A stretch of 64,000 bases of DNA from Garcia nutans (taxonomy: Eukaryota > Streptophyta > Magnoliopsida > Malpighiales > Euphorbiaceae). Positions within the stretch are counted from its first letter, which is position 1. The number at the start of each line of letters is the position of its first letter. The translations under genes were made by a program, and so were the position numbers. This document shows positions 1-12,217 of the stretch, piece after piece. The stretch spans positions 1,860,001 through 1,924,000 of the forward strand of contig CANTUV010000076.1 of NCBI GenBank assembly GCA_947685225.1, written 5' to 3'. The notes below the pieces were generated by a model. The model was given only the letters and a program-made list of their open reading frames with translations. It made no database searches and had not been told where the DNA came from.

Positions 1-2331
1 GAGTATTTTGCAGAAAAAGGAATCATGCATCAAACAACATGTCCAGAAACACCAGAACAGAATGCAGTGGCTGAAAGGAAACATCAACATATATTAAATG
101 TAGCCAGAAGTTTGTTATATCAGGCTCACTTACCTAAAAGTTTTTGGGGCTTTGCTGTTCTTCATGCCACTTTCATCATCAATAGAATTCCTACTCCTTT
201 GCTGCAAGAAAATTCACCTTATCAAAAATTATATGAACAATTACCAGATCTATCAAATCTCAAAGTTTTTGGAAGTCTATGCTATGCAAGTACTTTGAAA
301 GCTGCCAGAACTAAACTTGATCCAAGGGCTCAAAAATGCATTTTCCTGGGTTACAAAGAAGGAACAAAAGGTTTTATGATGATGAACTTACACACCAGAG
401 CTTTGGTCGTGTCCAGGCATGTATTGTTTTATGAAGAAATCTTTCCTTATGAAGGTAAACAATTCACTCCATCCTTGCCTCAAGTTGATGATATTTCTAT
501 AGATGATGATCTATGGCACTCTGCAGTACAACAAAATATTCCAGCCACTGATGAGTCTTTACAGCATTCATTACAGTCCACAGATGCTGTTGATGATTTA
601 TTTGTTCCCAGCACTAGACATTCAACAAGAGTTAGAAAGGCACCTCAATATTTGCAAGATTATCATTGCAACTTAGTCAAGATTGATTCTGCTGCACAAA
701 ACAAGTCTTCAACACTTCATTCTATTGCAGATTGTCTTACTTATGACAAGCTATCAGATGCACATAAAAATTATGTTCTAGCTGCTACTACTATTCAAGA
801 ACCAAAAACTTATTCACAAGCAGTTAAACACCTTGTGTGGAAAGAAGCTATGGATAAAGAGTTAGAGGCACTGAAACTCAACAATACCTGGAGCATAGTT
901 CCTTTGCCACCTGGGAAGACTTCCATAGGATGTAAATGGGTCTTTAAGATCAAGCTCAAGGTAGATGGCACAATTGAGAGGCATAAAGCCCGTTTAGTAG
1001 CAAAAGGGTACACTCAAGTTGAAGGCCAAGACTATTTTGACACCTTCTCACCTGTTGCAAAATTAACTACAATCAGATTATTGTTAGCAATGGCAGCAAT
1101 AAAAGGATGGATACTTGAACAATTAGATGTGAACAATGCTTTCCTTCATGGAGACTTACCTGAAGAAGTGTATATGGATCCTCCTCAAGGTCTTGATGTT
1201 CCTCCTGGGTCAGTATGCAAGTTACAGAAAAGTTTATATGGATTAAAACAAGCTAGCAGACAATGGTTCCAGAAACTTACAACTTTTTTTATTGCTCTTG
1301 GCTATAATCAGTCCTTATCTGATTATTCTTTGTTTATCAAGACAGAAGGATCCTCATTTACTGCTCTCTTGATCTATGTCGATGATGTTATCCTTACTGG
1401 TAACAATATTACTGAGATTGTCACAGTCAAAAAGGCCCTTGATGATAGATTTAAAATCAAGGATTTGGGGAAGCTCAAATTCTTTTTAGGCCTTGAAATT
1501 GCACGATCCTCTGCTGGTCTACACATTTGTCAAAGAAAGTATACTTTGGAGTTATTAACAGATAATGGATTATTAGGAGCTAAGCCTGCAATAACTCCAA
1601 TGGATTACAACACAAAGCTTACCAAAGATGATGGTGAACCACTGCAGGATATCTCTTCTTATAGGAAGCTTGTAGGTTAGTTGTTGTATCTCACAACTAC
1701 TAGACCAGATATAACATATGCTGTCAATACCTTGAGTCAATTTCTTGCTGCTCCTACTACTGTGCATTATCAAGCATTATTCAGAATACTACGTTATCTC
1801 AAGAATAGTCCTGGAACAGGCCTATTTTATTCATCTCATTCTGAACCAACATTGACAGCATTTAGTGATTCTGATTGGGCAGGATGTCCAGACTCAAGAA
1901 GATCAATAACAGGGTATGCTTTATATCTTGGAGATTCATTAATTAGCTGGAGATCCAAGAAACAACCAACTGTTTCTCGTTCTTCATCTGAAGCAGAATA
2001 TAGAGCTTTGGCAGTCACAGCTTGTGAAATTCAATGGATCAGCTATTTGTTAACTGATTTGGGATTCCCTCTTACAAAATCTGTAAGTCTATACTGTGAT
2101 AATCAATCGGCTATTTACTTATCTGCCAATCCTACATTTCACGAACGATCAAAGCATGTTGAAATAGATTGCCACTTTATTCGGGAGAAAATTAACTATG
2201 GCTTGGTTCATCTCATGCCAATCACGACTGAAATGCAACTTGCTGATTTGTATACCAAATCACTATCTCCTGCTCGCTTCAAGTTTTTATTATCCAAACT
2301 TGGCCTTTGTGATATCCATGGCCCAGTTTGA
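1..2331 (+). pseudogene. copia pol: integrase C-terminal part, reverse transcriptase, RNase H, one nonsense codon
   Basis: The frame is open from base 1 to 1677, then meets TAG at 1678-1680, and continues in the same frame to the terminal TGA at 2329-2331. The start shows the integrase segment containing the last catalytic Glu (TPEQNAVAERKH). Reverse transcriptase follows, with KWVFKIKLK, the DVNNAFLHGDL block and the active-site YVDD at 1375-1386. After the stop come the copia RNase H blocks: a DSDWAG segment with its Asp, SSSEAEY with its Glu, CDNQSA with its Asp, and the ERSKHVEIDCHF and ADLYTKSL landmarks. Apart from the TAG, which falls where the family has RKLVG followed by a basic residue and LLYL, I see no lesion. 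The products would integrate and reverse-transcribe the element's own RNA in virus-like particles. Confidence 0.92.
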
Positions 2332-2338
2332 GGGGGGC

Positions 2339-2629
2339 TAATACAGAAGACTGAAGCAGCTCTCAGCAACTCAGCAACTTGCACAGAAGACTTAGCTCTC
2401 AGCAACTTGCAGCAAGCAACTTGCAGCAACAAATTCTGTTACTGCAACTTGCATTTCCAGCTCAGCAACTTGCAGTTTCTCAACTTGGGAGTTAGTTATT
2501 TAGTTTCAACTTATTAATCCACTTGTATAACTAATTAGCTTGTAGATGAAGCTAACAATCTGTATATATATACTTGACTCTCTTCTGTAAAATGTATGAA
2601 GAAATAACACGTTCAATTTCTTCCTTTCA
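2339..2629 (+). repeat. 3' LTR of copia element 1 (start approximate)
   Basis: The segment follows the GGGGGG polypurine tract directly after the pol stop, carries a TATA-like stretch around 2562-2573, and ends in CA at 2628-2629. The expected TG at the left end is not evident (it reads TA), so the start is assumed from the polypurine tract. The first half is built from irregular repeats of a CAGCAACTTG motif (about 2352-2475). The 5' LTR lies outside the window and cannot be compared. Confidence 0.65.
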
Positions 2630-3089
2630 TTCTTTTTTTTTTCAATATTTTGTTATATTTTTTAATTTTTAGGTGTGTCAACTATTTTTTACTGGAAAAA
2701 GTGGACTCCTGACGGCTTTTAAGGAAACGACATTCGAAAGTAAGTTATTATTGCCCACGTATCTATATTTATTAACCATATAATATGATTAATAGTGTTC
2801 TTTCTTAAATTATGAAATAATTACACTATGAAATAAAATTTATTTATGAGGTAGATAAATATATTTTTTAAACTGTAAATATGTATTTTAGCTTACACCA
2901 AGAAAACTTTAATAAGAATTAACTTAATTCATTTATATTTAAGGGTTGCAAAAAATGCCAAAAAAAAACAATAATATAAAGTTGAGGTACTTGACATTTA
3001 TGATACTATGATTATATATATATATATATATAATTAGATATATATTTATGCATAACTGTTGAAGCTAAATAACTTACAGTGAATACTAC
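2630..3089. other. AT-rich spacer, no gene seen
   Basis: Low-complexity A/T sequence with an (AT)n stretch near 3016-3034. No open frame with protein-like composition and no element termini were found. Confidence 0.6.
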
Positions 3090-3312
3090 AATTACTTTCT
3101 TAAATATAATAAACTAAATTTGAAATTTTGTTGCAATTATTTAAATGGAATTCTATAAAAATATTAATATAATTATTTTAATAAGATTCATAAATTATAT
3201 TCAATACAATTATTTTAATGGGATTCTATAGAAAAAATATTAATATAATTTTATTATGTTATACATTTTTTTTTAATATTATCTCGCTCATTGTGAGAGT
3301 TTTCATACTAAA
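3090..3312 (+). mobile_element. Helitron-like 3' terminus, degenerate copy
   Basis: This stretch resembles, base for base over more than 100 bp, the end of the element that stops at 4765. The shared text includes TAATATAATTTTATT, a TTAATRTTATYTCG block, a short GC-containing imperfect hairpin, and an ACTAR end (here CTAA). Plant Helitrons end in a short hairpin followed about ten bases later by CTRR, inserted before T/A. The hairpin here is decayed. Only the terminus is recognised; its 5' end is not. Confidence 0.4.
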
Positions 3313-4765
3313 AATGTTATAAAATACTAATTCAAGTTATATCTTTTTCAATACTAGAAATGTGAAAAATATCAATGCACATGTCAATGGAAAATATCTT
3401 GATATTAATGATTATACATTAATATTTTTAACAATGCTAATATAGTTTAATTAAAAGATAATAATAATTTGAATTTGATTGTTTTTTTTATTTTTTCAAT
3501 GGGCAAAATGTGAAATTTTTGATTTTATCTTTGAAAAGAATTTGACTAAGGATGTCAAGCTGAAATTTGACAAAAACCTCATCAGTATATTGAGTGCAAT
3601 AGTTAGATTGCAGGTATTTAAACAATTACAATAAATTATATTTAATTACATATATGATTAATCTTAGTTAGTTACAATCTTAATTTATATTTATTGACAG
3701 AATTATGGAGTTAGATTTGATTTGATTTACAGTGGAACTTGCTTGGATAAATGGACATTGTCTTGGTAGATATTGGCCAAGATTCATTGCTGATAAGAAT
3801 TGTTGCAAGGCTGAGGTATTTAACTTTAGAGATGCATATGATAATAACAAATGTAAATGTATCACTAATTGTGACAAACCAACTCAAGGATGGTAAGAGC
3901 CAATATTAATATTATTAAAAATATTTAATTTTCTTATATCATTAAAATTTTTATTTTATTTTAAATTTAATATATAGGTCTCATATTTTTTTATCTTTCT
4001 TAGAAGATGAAAATACGTTAGAACCATTTAAAGAGTTTGGTGATAATCAAGCACAAGTAAATTTTCAAATGGTTGTAGTTGGAAGTGTTAGTGACATTGT
4101 CAGACTATTTTTCTGTATATATCATATCAAAGGAATACATAAAGATTAACCTCCTTTTTTCTTTTTTTCTTTTTACTTTATGAAGATCCGTATCTTTATT
4201 AAATCTTTGAAAAATATGATCCTTTCTAATCATCTTAATGCTTTTTTTTTTCTCTTACCAGCACTCTTAGGTTGATATTTTACAATCCATTTGCAACTAC
4301 CATTTTATCTCGCAACTCTCAATTTTGTATAATTTTTTTGTGATTTCTTCTTAATATTAGAATTTATCATGTAGATGCTCAATTTTACTTGTGAAGTTTA
4401 ATTGATTTAATTTCTAAGTATTGAAGAAAGAAATAAATATATTTTAGTAGAGATAATATAAGTATTGCATGCTAAAGTAAAAAGTGTTTGAAGATTGTAA
4501 TTGATAATGATGGTAGACAAATTACAAATAAAACTATAAATATAATATATAAAGAAATTTTTTATAATTTAATTTGAGATATTATTATATGTATTTTTTA
4601 TTAAATTGTTATATATCAATATTCATTTTGAATCATATTATATTTTAATTAATATAAAATTCATTTAAATAAAATTTTATAGAAAAAACATCAATATAAT
4701 TTTATTTGGTTATATATTTAATTTCTTTAATGTTATTTCGGGCATCGCGCGGATTTTAATACTAG
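3313..4765 (+). mobile_element. Probable non-autonomous Helitron carrying a beta-galactosidase fragment (5' end uncertain)
   Basis: The right end has a CGGGCATCGCGCGG hairpin-like block at about 4738-4752, then ATTTTAATA and CTAG at 4762-4765, followed by T. That matches the hairpin-plus-CTRR end of plant Helitrons. The left limit is set only by the preceding related terminus; I could not identify a convincing 5' TC start. No RepHel gene is present, so the element would depend on a helicase supplied in trans. It encloses GH35 exons with GT-AG introns, consistent with DNA-level gene capture. Alternatively, the gene fragment may be an older resident merely flanked by two Helitron ends. Confidence 0.5.
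3530..4150 (+). pseudogene. Plant beta-galactosidase (GH35) fragment, C-terminal region
   Basis: Three exon-like pieces are separated by short GT-AG introns. Piece 1 (3530-3613) reads a KNLISILSAIVRLQ segment like the ISLLSVTVGLQNYG block of plant GH35 enzymes. The intron at 3614-3700 is followed by NYGVRFDLI. After a frame break around 3730 the frame gives AWINGHCLGRYWP, matching the family's WINGxxxGRYWP signature. A tryptophan codon is split by the intron at 3893-3977. The last piece gives ENTLEPFKEFG and QVNFQMVVVGSV, matching the C-terminal NTLVLFEEFGG and adjacent segment. GH35 enzymes release terminal beta-galactosyl residues from cell-wall polysaccharides. The catalytic TIM barrel is absent, a large central part is missing and the frame is shifted, so no enzyme can be made. 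Confidence 0.75.
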
Positions 4766-5234
4766 TTATATAATATATTAAAACACCCACACAAATAAAT
4801 AAATAGTTAAATTTCAAAAAAACCAACCATTATTTTGAATTTTGAATTTTACCATTTTTCTTCCCTTTTTTATTTTTCATCTAATAAATAGTGAAATTTC
4901 AAAAACCAACTTTTTTTTAATTTTCAATTTTACCATTTTTCTTTTTTTTATTTTCTTCATTTTCTTAATTTTTGGTAACTTGAGAAATATTTTAATAAAA
5001 AGTATTTAAGATTTAAATTTAATTTTATAAGATAAGATATGTCCTTACTTTAATTATATTTTTTATCTTATTCTCTTTATATTTAATCATTTAAATATAA
5101 AATTAATTATAATTATTAAATTTTAGATATATATTTATATTTTTACTCTTAGTTTATTTTATTTTCTTTTTTAATTTATGAGTATTATATTTTTTATTAA
5201 TTGATTTTATTTTCCTTTTTTAACTCATAAGCTA

Positions 5235-5285
<51 letters not shown>

Positions 5286-7207
5286 GCTTTAGAAATTATT
5301 AATTCTTAGAAAAATAACTTTTTAAAATTGTAAACTTTTTTTATTATCTTATTTTAACTTTTTAATGGGTAATATAAATTTATTTATTTTAAAAATAATT
5401 TAAAATGGAAATGTTATTATTATAATTGGATTTATAATAAAAATTTTAATTAATATTTTAATCAATAAAAACTTCAAAAATTTTAAAAATGGTAATAAAA
5501 TTTTAAATAAAGAAATAAATTTAAAATTAATATTTGATTATTTTTTAATTAAATTTAATTAAAAATATCTTAATACATTATACATATCTTATTATAAATA
5601 TTTTTATAATATATAAATTAAACATTTTTAACATTATGTGCATTTATGTATATGATATTATTTTTATGTATTAATTATTTATTAATATTTGAATTATAAT
5701 TATTTATTAATGCATAAATTATTTTTTCATTTAGATATAATATAAAATATATAGTCTGCAATATAGTACGGGCTTATTATATGCTTGTATATACTAAAAT
5801 AACTCCCAAAATGAATAATAAATTAACAAATAAAACATACAAATTTTTTGAAATTCTAATTTTGTCCTTTTTTTTTCTTTTTTTAATCCCTTTGTTTGTT
5901 AAAATAATTAACTTGGCGGCTTGGTACATGAGACCAAATCAAATTAAAATTTTAATCAATTGTCATGAAATGCTCAAAAGTTGTGATGTACCATAATATA
6001 TAACAAACTAATTATCTACTCCTAATAATTCCTTTTATATAATATGATAATTTTTTTATTTATTTTCATTACATTTTGATCTTTATATCTTGATAATAAC
6101 TTTATCATAATCTTAAGTTTCAGATAATTTGCTACTAAATATCAATAGATATTAACAATATAAAAAATTACTGCTACGAACCTAATGCAAAGCTATATGC
6201 AATATCAATGCAAAAATATTTTTTATTTTTTAAATATTAAAAAAATTAATTATTCACTCATAAATTTTAAAATTTACATACATTCTAATTCCTACATAAT
6301 TTATAGGTTTTTTATAATATAATAAACTATAATAATATAAAAAGAGGATCAATATTCAAAATTTTTAATTAAAATAATAAAAAAATGAAATAATACTTAT
6401 TATCACTATAATATATAATTAATCTAAATAATGAAATATATATTAGACTGGAATTTAAATGAAAATGGTATATAAAAAGTTTAATAAAACTTTAAAATTT
6501 GATTGATTAAAAGTTTGATGAAAGGGTTATATTTTATTATTATTTCATTTATAATTTATGAAAATAAAAAGTAAAATAGATATATTTTTGAAATTACAAC
6601 CGAACACATGAAATGTATATTAAATTTAATTTATTTTGTTAAAAGAAATAAAATATTATTATACAGATTTAATGGTTAATATTTGATAACATGTTTTCTT
6701 GAATAAATACTTTTACTTAAAAAAAATTAATAAGCAATAAATTTTCAGATAAATTTATAATTTTTTTTCATTATTTTCAAGTAAATTTATAATTTTTTCT
6801 TCAAAAAAATTTAACAAGTGATAAATTTCACTTATTTAAATTATTAATTTAAATTATTTTTAAAATTTTTCTTTTTAATTAAAACAATAAAATTAATATT
6901 TTAATATTTTTTTATCAACCAATTCTTAAATTAATTAAAAAATCTATGTATTAAATATATCTTATTATAGATATTTTTATAATGTTAACGTATCAATATA
7001 AAAATTTTTAATACTATATATATTATATTTAATATTATTTTTTATGTAATAATCATATTAATATATAAATTAATTTTAATTTAAATAATATAAAATTTTA
7101 TAAATCATAGCATAGCCTGAATAAATTAATTTACTTGTTTATATACTTAATCCACGTCCTTAAGCTGGTTAATATAATTTCCACGATTCTATCATCTTGC
7201 TATTAAT
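4766..7207. other. AT-rich intergenic sequence
   Basis: About 2.4 kb of A/T-rich DNA with no supported gene. Just right of the Helitron end is a TATAATATATTAAAACACCCAC-like stretch (about 4768-4790) that resembles Helitron 5' regions, but it lacks a clear TC start. The small open frame at 5781-5996 has low-complexity composition and is not called. Confidence 0.5.
5233..5285. repeat. (ATT)n microsatellite
   Basis: An uninterrupted run of about 17 ATT trinucleotides, read directly from the sequence. Confidence 0.97.
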
Positions 7208-7482
7208 TGTTGAATAATTTAGTTTAATTGTTACTGCCATTAAATTGTTTTCAATGTTTGTTTTCTTAGTCAAAGTTTTGTCCTATTTTCTAGAAATTTT
7301 GTTGATAATGTTCAGCAGAACATGGTCATGTTGCAGCAAATTTCTCTTTCAGTTAAGATTTTATTTTGCTCTTTGTAAGCCTATATAAAGGCTGTCATCT
7401 TGCTTAATAATACACCAGTACTTTGAGCATCTCTTCTCTCTTTTATTTCTATTTTTATTGTTTATTTCTTGGCAGTTTATCA
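7208..7482 (+). repeat. 5' LTR of copia element 2
   Basis: 275 bp, TG to CA, with a TATATAAAGG promoter box near 7382-7391 that would drive the genomic RNA. It pairs with the LTR at 18,886-19,160 with three transitions. Confidence 0.97.
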
Positions 7483-7483
7483 G

Positions 7484-7495
7484 TGGTATCAGAGC
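7484..7495 (+). promoter_or_regulatory. Primer binding site (initiator Met-tRNA)
   Basis: TGGTATCAGAGC lies one base after the 5' LTR. It is the standard plant copia site complementary to the 3' end of initiator methionine tRNA, where minus-strand DNA synthesis is primed. Confidence 0.93.
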
Positions 7496-7578
7496 CTGGT
7501 TCAAAGAGAGAAAAGAGAGCCTAAGAGAGTGAAACACATGAGGTTAGAAAAAAGAGCGGCAACTTTATTATTTGTTTC

Positions 7579-8331
7579 ATGGCTACAGAAACAAATTTTG
7601 TGCAGGCAGCAATTCCACATTTTGATGGCCACTATGATCATTGGAGCATGTTGATGGAAAACTTCCTGCGTTCAAAAGAATACTGGACAATCGTCGAAAA
7701 CGGAATCGGTGCACCAGCAGCAGGTGAAACTTTGACAGATGCCCAAAAGACAGAGTTTGAAGCAAGAAAGATGAAAGATTTAAAGGCGAAGAATTATCTC
7801 TTTCAAGCTATTGAACGTTCCATATTGGAAACTATTCTTTGTAAAGAAACTTCCAATGATATATGGGATTCAATGAAGAAGAAGTATCAAGGCACAACTA
7901 GAGTGAAATGTGCCCAGCTTCAAGCTTTGAGAAGAGACTTTGAAACTCTGCAGATGAATGATGGTGAATCTATGACTAGCTATTGCTCTAGAACCATGGA
8001 GATATGCAACAAGATGCGATTCCATGGTGAGAAGATGGATGACGTGACCATTGTGGAGAAGATTTTAACGCCAAAGTATGACTATGTTGTGTGCTCTATT
8101 AAAGAGTCAAAAGACATAGATCTAATGTCCCTCGACGAATTGCAAAGCTCTTTATTGGTGCATGAGCATAAAATGAACCGAAGTTCAAACATGGAACAAC
8201 AAGCTTTGAAAGCTTCTGCCTTTATTCCTTCCTCAAATTCAAGAGGTAGGGGTAGAGGGAGAGGTAGAGGAAGAGGAAGAGGAGGTCGAGGTAATGGTAA
8301 CAGTAGCAAAAATTCTAAAGGTGATGAGTAG
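7579..8331 (+). pseudogene. copia gag, interrupted by TAG before the zinc knuckle
   Basis: The frame starts at ATG 7579 (MATETNFVQ) and gives a UBN2-type copia capsid: FDGHYDHWSMLMENF near the N-terminus, a WDSMKKKYQG block in the middle, and DELQSSLLVHE near residue 190. It ends with a long Arg-Gly run (about residues 220-238), typical of nucleic-acid binding. TAG at 8329-8331 ends it at 250 residues. In the same frame downstream lies the CCHC zinc knuckle (8380-8421, CYRCHKFGHYRSEC) that normally belongs to gag. The stop therefore cuts inside gag and is more likely a mutation than a programmed gag-pol boundary. Confidence 0.93.
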
Positions 8332-10395
8332 AACAAAGGAAGAGGACATGATCAACAATATTACAAATCCAAAATTGAGTGTTATAGGTGTCATAAATTT
8401 GGTCACTATCGCTCCGAATGTCGCACCAAGTTGGCAAATGATACTGATAAAGGAGAGCAGTCGAATTATGCAGAAAATGATGAAGGAGAAACCCTTTTGA
8501 TGGCTGTTCAAACAAATGATAAACCCGACTCCGATATTTGGTATGTTGATACCGGCTGCAGCAATCACATGTGTGGAAGTAAGTCTTCTTTTGCTTATCT
8601 AAATGAAAATTTTCAATCTACAGTAAGTTTTGGTGATTTATCTTCTGTAGATGTGAAGGGGAAGGGTGACATTAAAATTAGAACCAAGAATGGTTTTATA
8701 GAAAAAATAGCTAATGTGTTTTATGTTCCTAGCTTGAAAAGCAATTTATTAAGTGCTGGGCAGTTGCAAGAAAAGGGTTATATAATCACTATTCAAAATG
8801 GAGCTTGTGAAATATATGATCCTTCTAGAGGAGCCATTGCTGTTATTCCAATGAACTCAAAAAGATTGTTCCCTTTGAAAGTTGAATGTGTTCAATCTTG
8901 TTTTATTGCTGAAGTGAAAGATATTTGCTGGTTGTGGCATTTTCGTTATGGCCATTTAAGTTTTAATGGATTAAAAACTCTTTATCAGAAAAATATGGTA
9001 AGTGGACTCCCTCAAATCAATGCTCCATCAAAAGTTTGTGAAGAATGTGTTGTTGGTAAACAACCTCGTTCTCAATTCCCTCAAGGAAAGTCATGGAGAG
9101 CGAAAGATGTTTTTGAGCTGATTCATTCCGACATTTGCGGACCGATAAAACCATTTTCAAATGGAGGTAAAAGATATCTAATTAATTTCATTGATGATTA
9201 TAGTCGGAAAACGTGGGTTTATTTTTTACAGGCAAAGTCTGAAGCTTTTGGAATTTTTAAAAGTTTCAAGGCACGTGTTGAGAAAGAAAGAGGGAAAGCA
9301 ATAAAATCTCTTCGCACGGATCGTGGTGGTGAGTACTGCTCAAATGACTTTGAGAGTTTTTATGAAGCTCAAGGGATCCGTAAAGAGCTTACCACTACTT
9401 ATACACCACAGCAGAACAGTGTATCCGAAAGAAAGAACAGAACCATCCTTAATATGGTGAGATGCTTGCTTGCTAGGGGAGGAATTCCAAAGACTTTTTG
9501 GCCTGAGGCTGTACTTTGGAGCGTTCATTTACTAAACAGAAGTCCTACTTTTGCTGTTCAAAATATGACACCGGAAGAAGCTTGGAGCGGCAGAAAACCA
9601 GCTGTGGATTATTTCAAAATTTTTTGTTGCATAGCATATGCACATATCCCAAATGAAAAAAGAAAAAAACTTGATGACAAGAGTGAGAAGTGTATTTTTT
9701 TGGGTGTTAGTGAGACATCCAAAGCATTTAAATTGTTCAATCCATTGACAAATCAGATTGTGACTAGCAGAGATGTGGTTTTTTATGAAGAAAGCATTTG
9801 GGATTGGAATGGGCAGCAACCAACTCCAATTATTCTTGATGATGAAGTCAGAAAAGAGGAGCAGCCAACTGAAATTTCAGAAAATAATGTTCCCACAGCT
9901 GAAGAAAGTTCAATAACTTCTGAAATGCATTCACCAAAAAGCGAGGCAGCAGCAGTTTCAGCTCAATCTTCCCTACGTACACGAAAAAGGCCTGCTTGGA
10001 TGAAAGATTATGAGGTAATTGGAGTGAATTACAATGAAGAATTTGTCACTCATTTTGCCTTGTTTGCATATTGTGATCCCACAACTTTTGAAAGTGCTGT
10101 CAAAGAATCTAAATGGAGGAAGGCAATGGATGATGAGATTGAAGCCATCGAAAGAAATAATACTTGGCAACTTTGTGACCTTCCAAAAGGGCACAAAACC
10201 ATTGGTGTAAAGTGGGTTTTCAAAACAAAATTGAAGGAAAATTGTGAAGTTGACAAGTATAAAGCGCGTTTGGTGGCGAAGGGATGCAAGCAAGAGTATG
10301 GGGTTGATTACACTGAAATTTTTGCTCCAGTTGCACGGCATGATACAATTCGTTTGGTAATAGCACTGGCAGCACAAAATTCTTGGCCTATTTTT
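8332..10395 (+). pseudogene. copia protease, integrase and N-terminal reverse transcriptase
   Basis: This continues the gag frame. After the zinc knuckle comes the aspartic protease motif DTGCSNHM (Asp codon at 8548), then the integrase His-Cys zinc domain (HFRYGHLS ... CEECVVGK). The DDE core follows: HSDICGP, LRTDRGGEY and the Glu in NSVSERKNRT. RT begins with KWVFKTKLK and YKARLVAKG. Around 10,383-10,400 the frame slips: the copia LDVKSAFLHG block continues in another frame while this one runs out at 10,503. The shift sits at a T-rich run and removes RT activity in cis. Confidence 0.92.
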
Positions 10396-11009
10396 TGGAT
10401 GTCAAATCTGCTTTCTTGCACGGTAATTTGGAAGAGCAGTTATTTATTGATCAACCCCCTGGTTATATTAAGATTGGACATGAGCATAAGGCCTATAAAT
10501 TAAAAAAAACTCTTTATGGATTAAAACAAGCCCCGCGGGCTTGGTATAGTCGTAACAAAACTTATTTTTTGAAAAATGGCTTTCAAAAATGTCCATATGA
10601 GCATTCTCTTTTTGTTAAAATTGGGAATGAGGGCCAAATGCTTATTGTTTGCTTATATGTAGACGATCTTATATTTACCGGAAATGACAGTGGAATGTTT
10701 GAAAAATTCAAGATATCTATGATGGCTGAATTTGAGATGTCGGACCTTGGAAAGATGCATTATTTTCTAGGCTTAGAGGTAGTGCAATCTAAGATGGGGT
10801 TTTTTATTTGTCAAAAGAAATATGTGCAAGAAATTTTGGATAAATTTCAGATGAAGGATTGTAATCCTGCATCAACTCCATCTGAATTTGGTTTAAAACT
10901 TCACAAAGATCCCGAACGAAAGAAGGTGGACAGCACTCTTTATAGGCAAATTGTTAGCAGTCTCATGTACTTGACCGGAACAAGACCGGACATCATGTAT
11001 GCAGTGAGT
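10383..11009 (+). pseudogene. copia reverse transcriptase, C-terminal part, cut by the CACTA insertion
   Basis: The shifted frame starts near FLDVKSAFLHGNL, then LYGLKQAPRAWY, the active-site YVDD (10,656-10,667), SDLGKMHYFLGLEV and YLTGTRPDIMYAVS. At 11,010 the copia reading stops at the CACTA terminus and resumes at 18,243. Joining the two flanks across the 3-bp duplication keeps the frame (MYAVS followed by LISRFM), so the insertion was clean. Confidence 0.95.
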
Positions 11010-11750
11010 CACTATAACAAAATGGATTTACAGCTACAAAACATATTGTAGCTAAAGATAAATATTTTGTGGCTAGATGCTTTTGCCACAACTAGTTTTT
11101 CCCGTAGCATGCCGTAGCTAGAAGTGGCGTAGCTAAAACTTAGCTACAGGATTTTGCTAAACTGTAGCTGTAATTATTATATGTAGCCATATTTTGTTAA
11201 TAAATATAGCTAAGCAGGTTTTTTAAGAAAAATGAAGCTAAATGGTTGAAGATATTTTGTTACAAAAAAATAAAATTGTGGCAAATTATTAGCCACAGTA
11301 ATAATGTAGTATAGCCAACTTTCTTTTTTTTTAGCTATACTTAATTTCTATGTAACAAAAATCTATATGATTTTGCCACAAATGTAATGATATGGCAATT
11401 AAATTCACGTTTAGCCACAAACATAATAGTATAACAAATAAGTTCTAATTTTAGCTATAATATAATGATATAGCAAGTACTTTTACATTTAGCCACTACT
11501 ATATTAGTGTAGCAATTTTATATATAGTTAGCCACCCTTTTATTTTTTTTTGTAACTAAGAATGAAATAAATAGCCACAAAAATATTTACACGGCAATTA
11601 CTTTTATGTTTAGCCACATAATAAATTTAGTAGGTAAAAAATATATTATATTGCCACAAGTGTAATAAAGTGGCAATTATTTATATATTTAGCTACGGAG
11701 TATATTAGTTTTGTAATTATATATATAACATATTGCTACGTACAAATTTA
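11010..11750. repeat. CACTA left terminal and subterminal repeat region
   Basis: Numerous degenerate copies of TAGCCACA/TAGCTACA and their complements spaced tens of bases apart, for example at about 11,290, 11,411, 11,493, 11,571 and 11,611. In En/Spm such repeats bind TNPA and bring the ends together; that role here is by analogy. Confidence 0.85.
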
Positions 11751-12217
11751 TAAAAAAGTGAAAATCAAAAGCAATAATTATTAATAATAATTCAAATAAA
11801 TAATAAATAGAGTAAAATAAAAAAAATTAATTCAATCCATGTGACAATATTAATTACATATACGAAATAAAATTGTTCCTATAAAAATAACATAAATAGC
11901 ATTTAAAATAACAATATCTAATATGCAAAAAAGGTAGAAGGCTGCTTTCATGTGAATTTTAAATCACTTTCTAATCTGATTATCTCGTTAACGTCCAATA
12001 AGCTGCAATAAGAAAGTAAAATAAAATTTATGAGAAAATTAATTTTTTATTTGATACTTAATTATAAATAGCTATTATTTTAAATTAAAAAGTACTATAA
12101 CACCTTACTATATGCAATGTATGCATAATAATGATATATTTTATTTAAAAATTAATTTACTATATAATTTAATCATGCATAATAATGACACCTTCGATAA
12201 TAAAAATAATTACTTAC

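Larger units (their letters stand above)
1..2629 (+). mobile_element. Ty1/copia retrotransposon, 3' portion (element 1)
   Basis: The window opens inside the integrase of a copia element and runs through reverse transcriptase and RNase H to a polypurine tract (about 2331-2337) and a 3' LTR. The integrase-before-RT order identifies Ty1/copia. The 5' LTR, gag and protease lie left of the window, so neither target-site duplication nor LTR divergence can be assessed. One in-frame TAG interrupts the polyprotein, so this copy is probably non-autonomous. Confidence 0.93.

Noticed and set aside
7484..7500. Fragment of a Met-tRNA gene
   Set aside because: Only the 12-base primer binding site is present, adjacent to an LTR; no cloverleaf can form.
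8329..8331. TAG between gag and pol as a programmed readthrough site
   Set aside because: It lies before the zinc knuckle, inside gag, and is followed by AACAAA rather than a readthrough consensus, so mutation is simpler.
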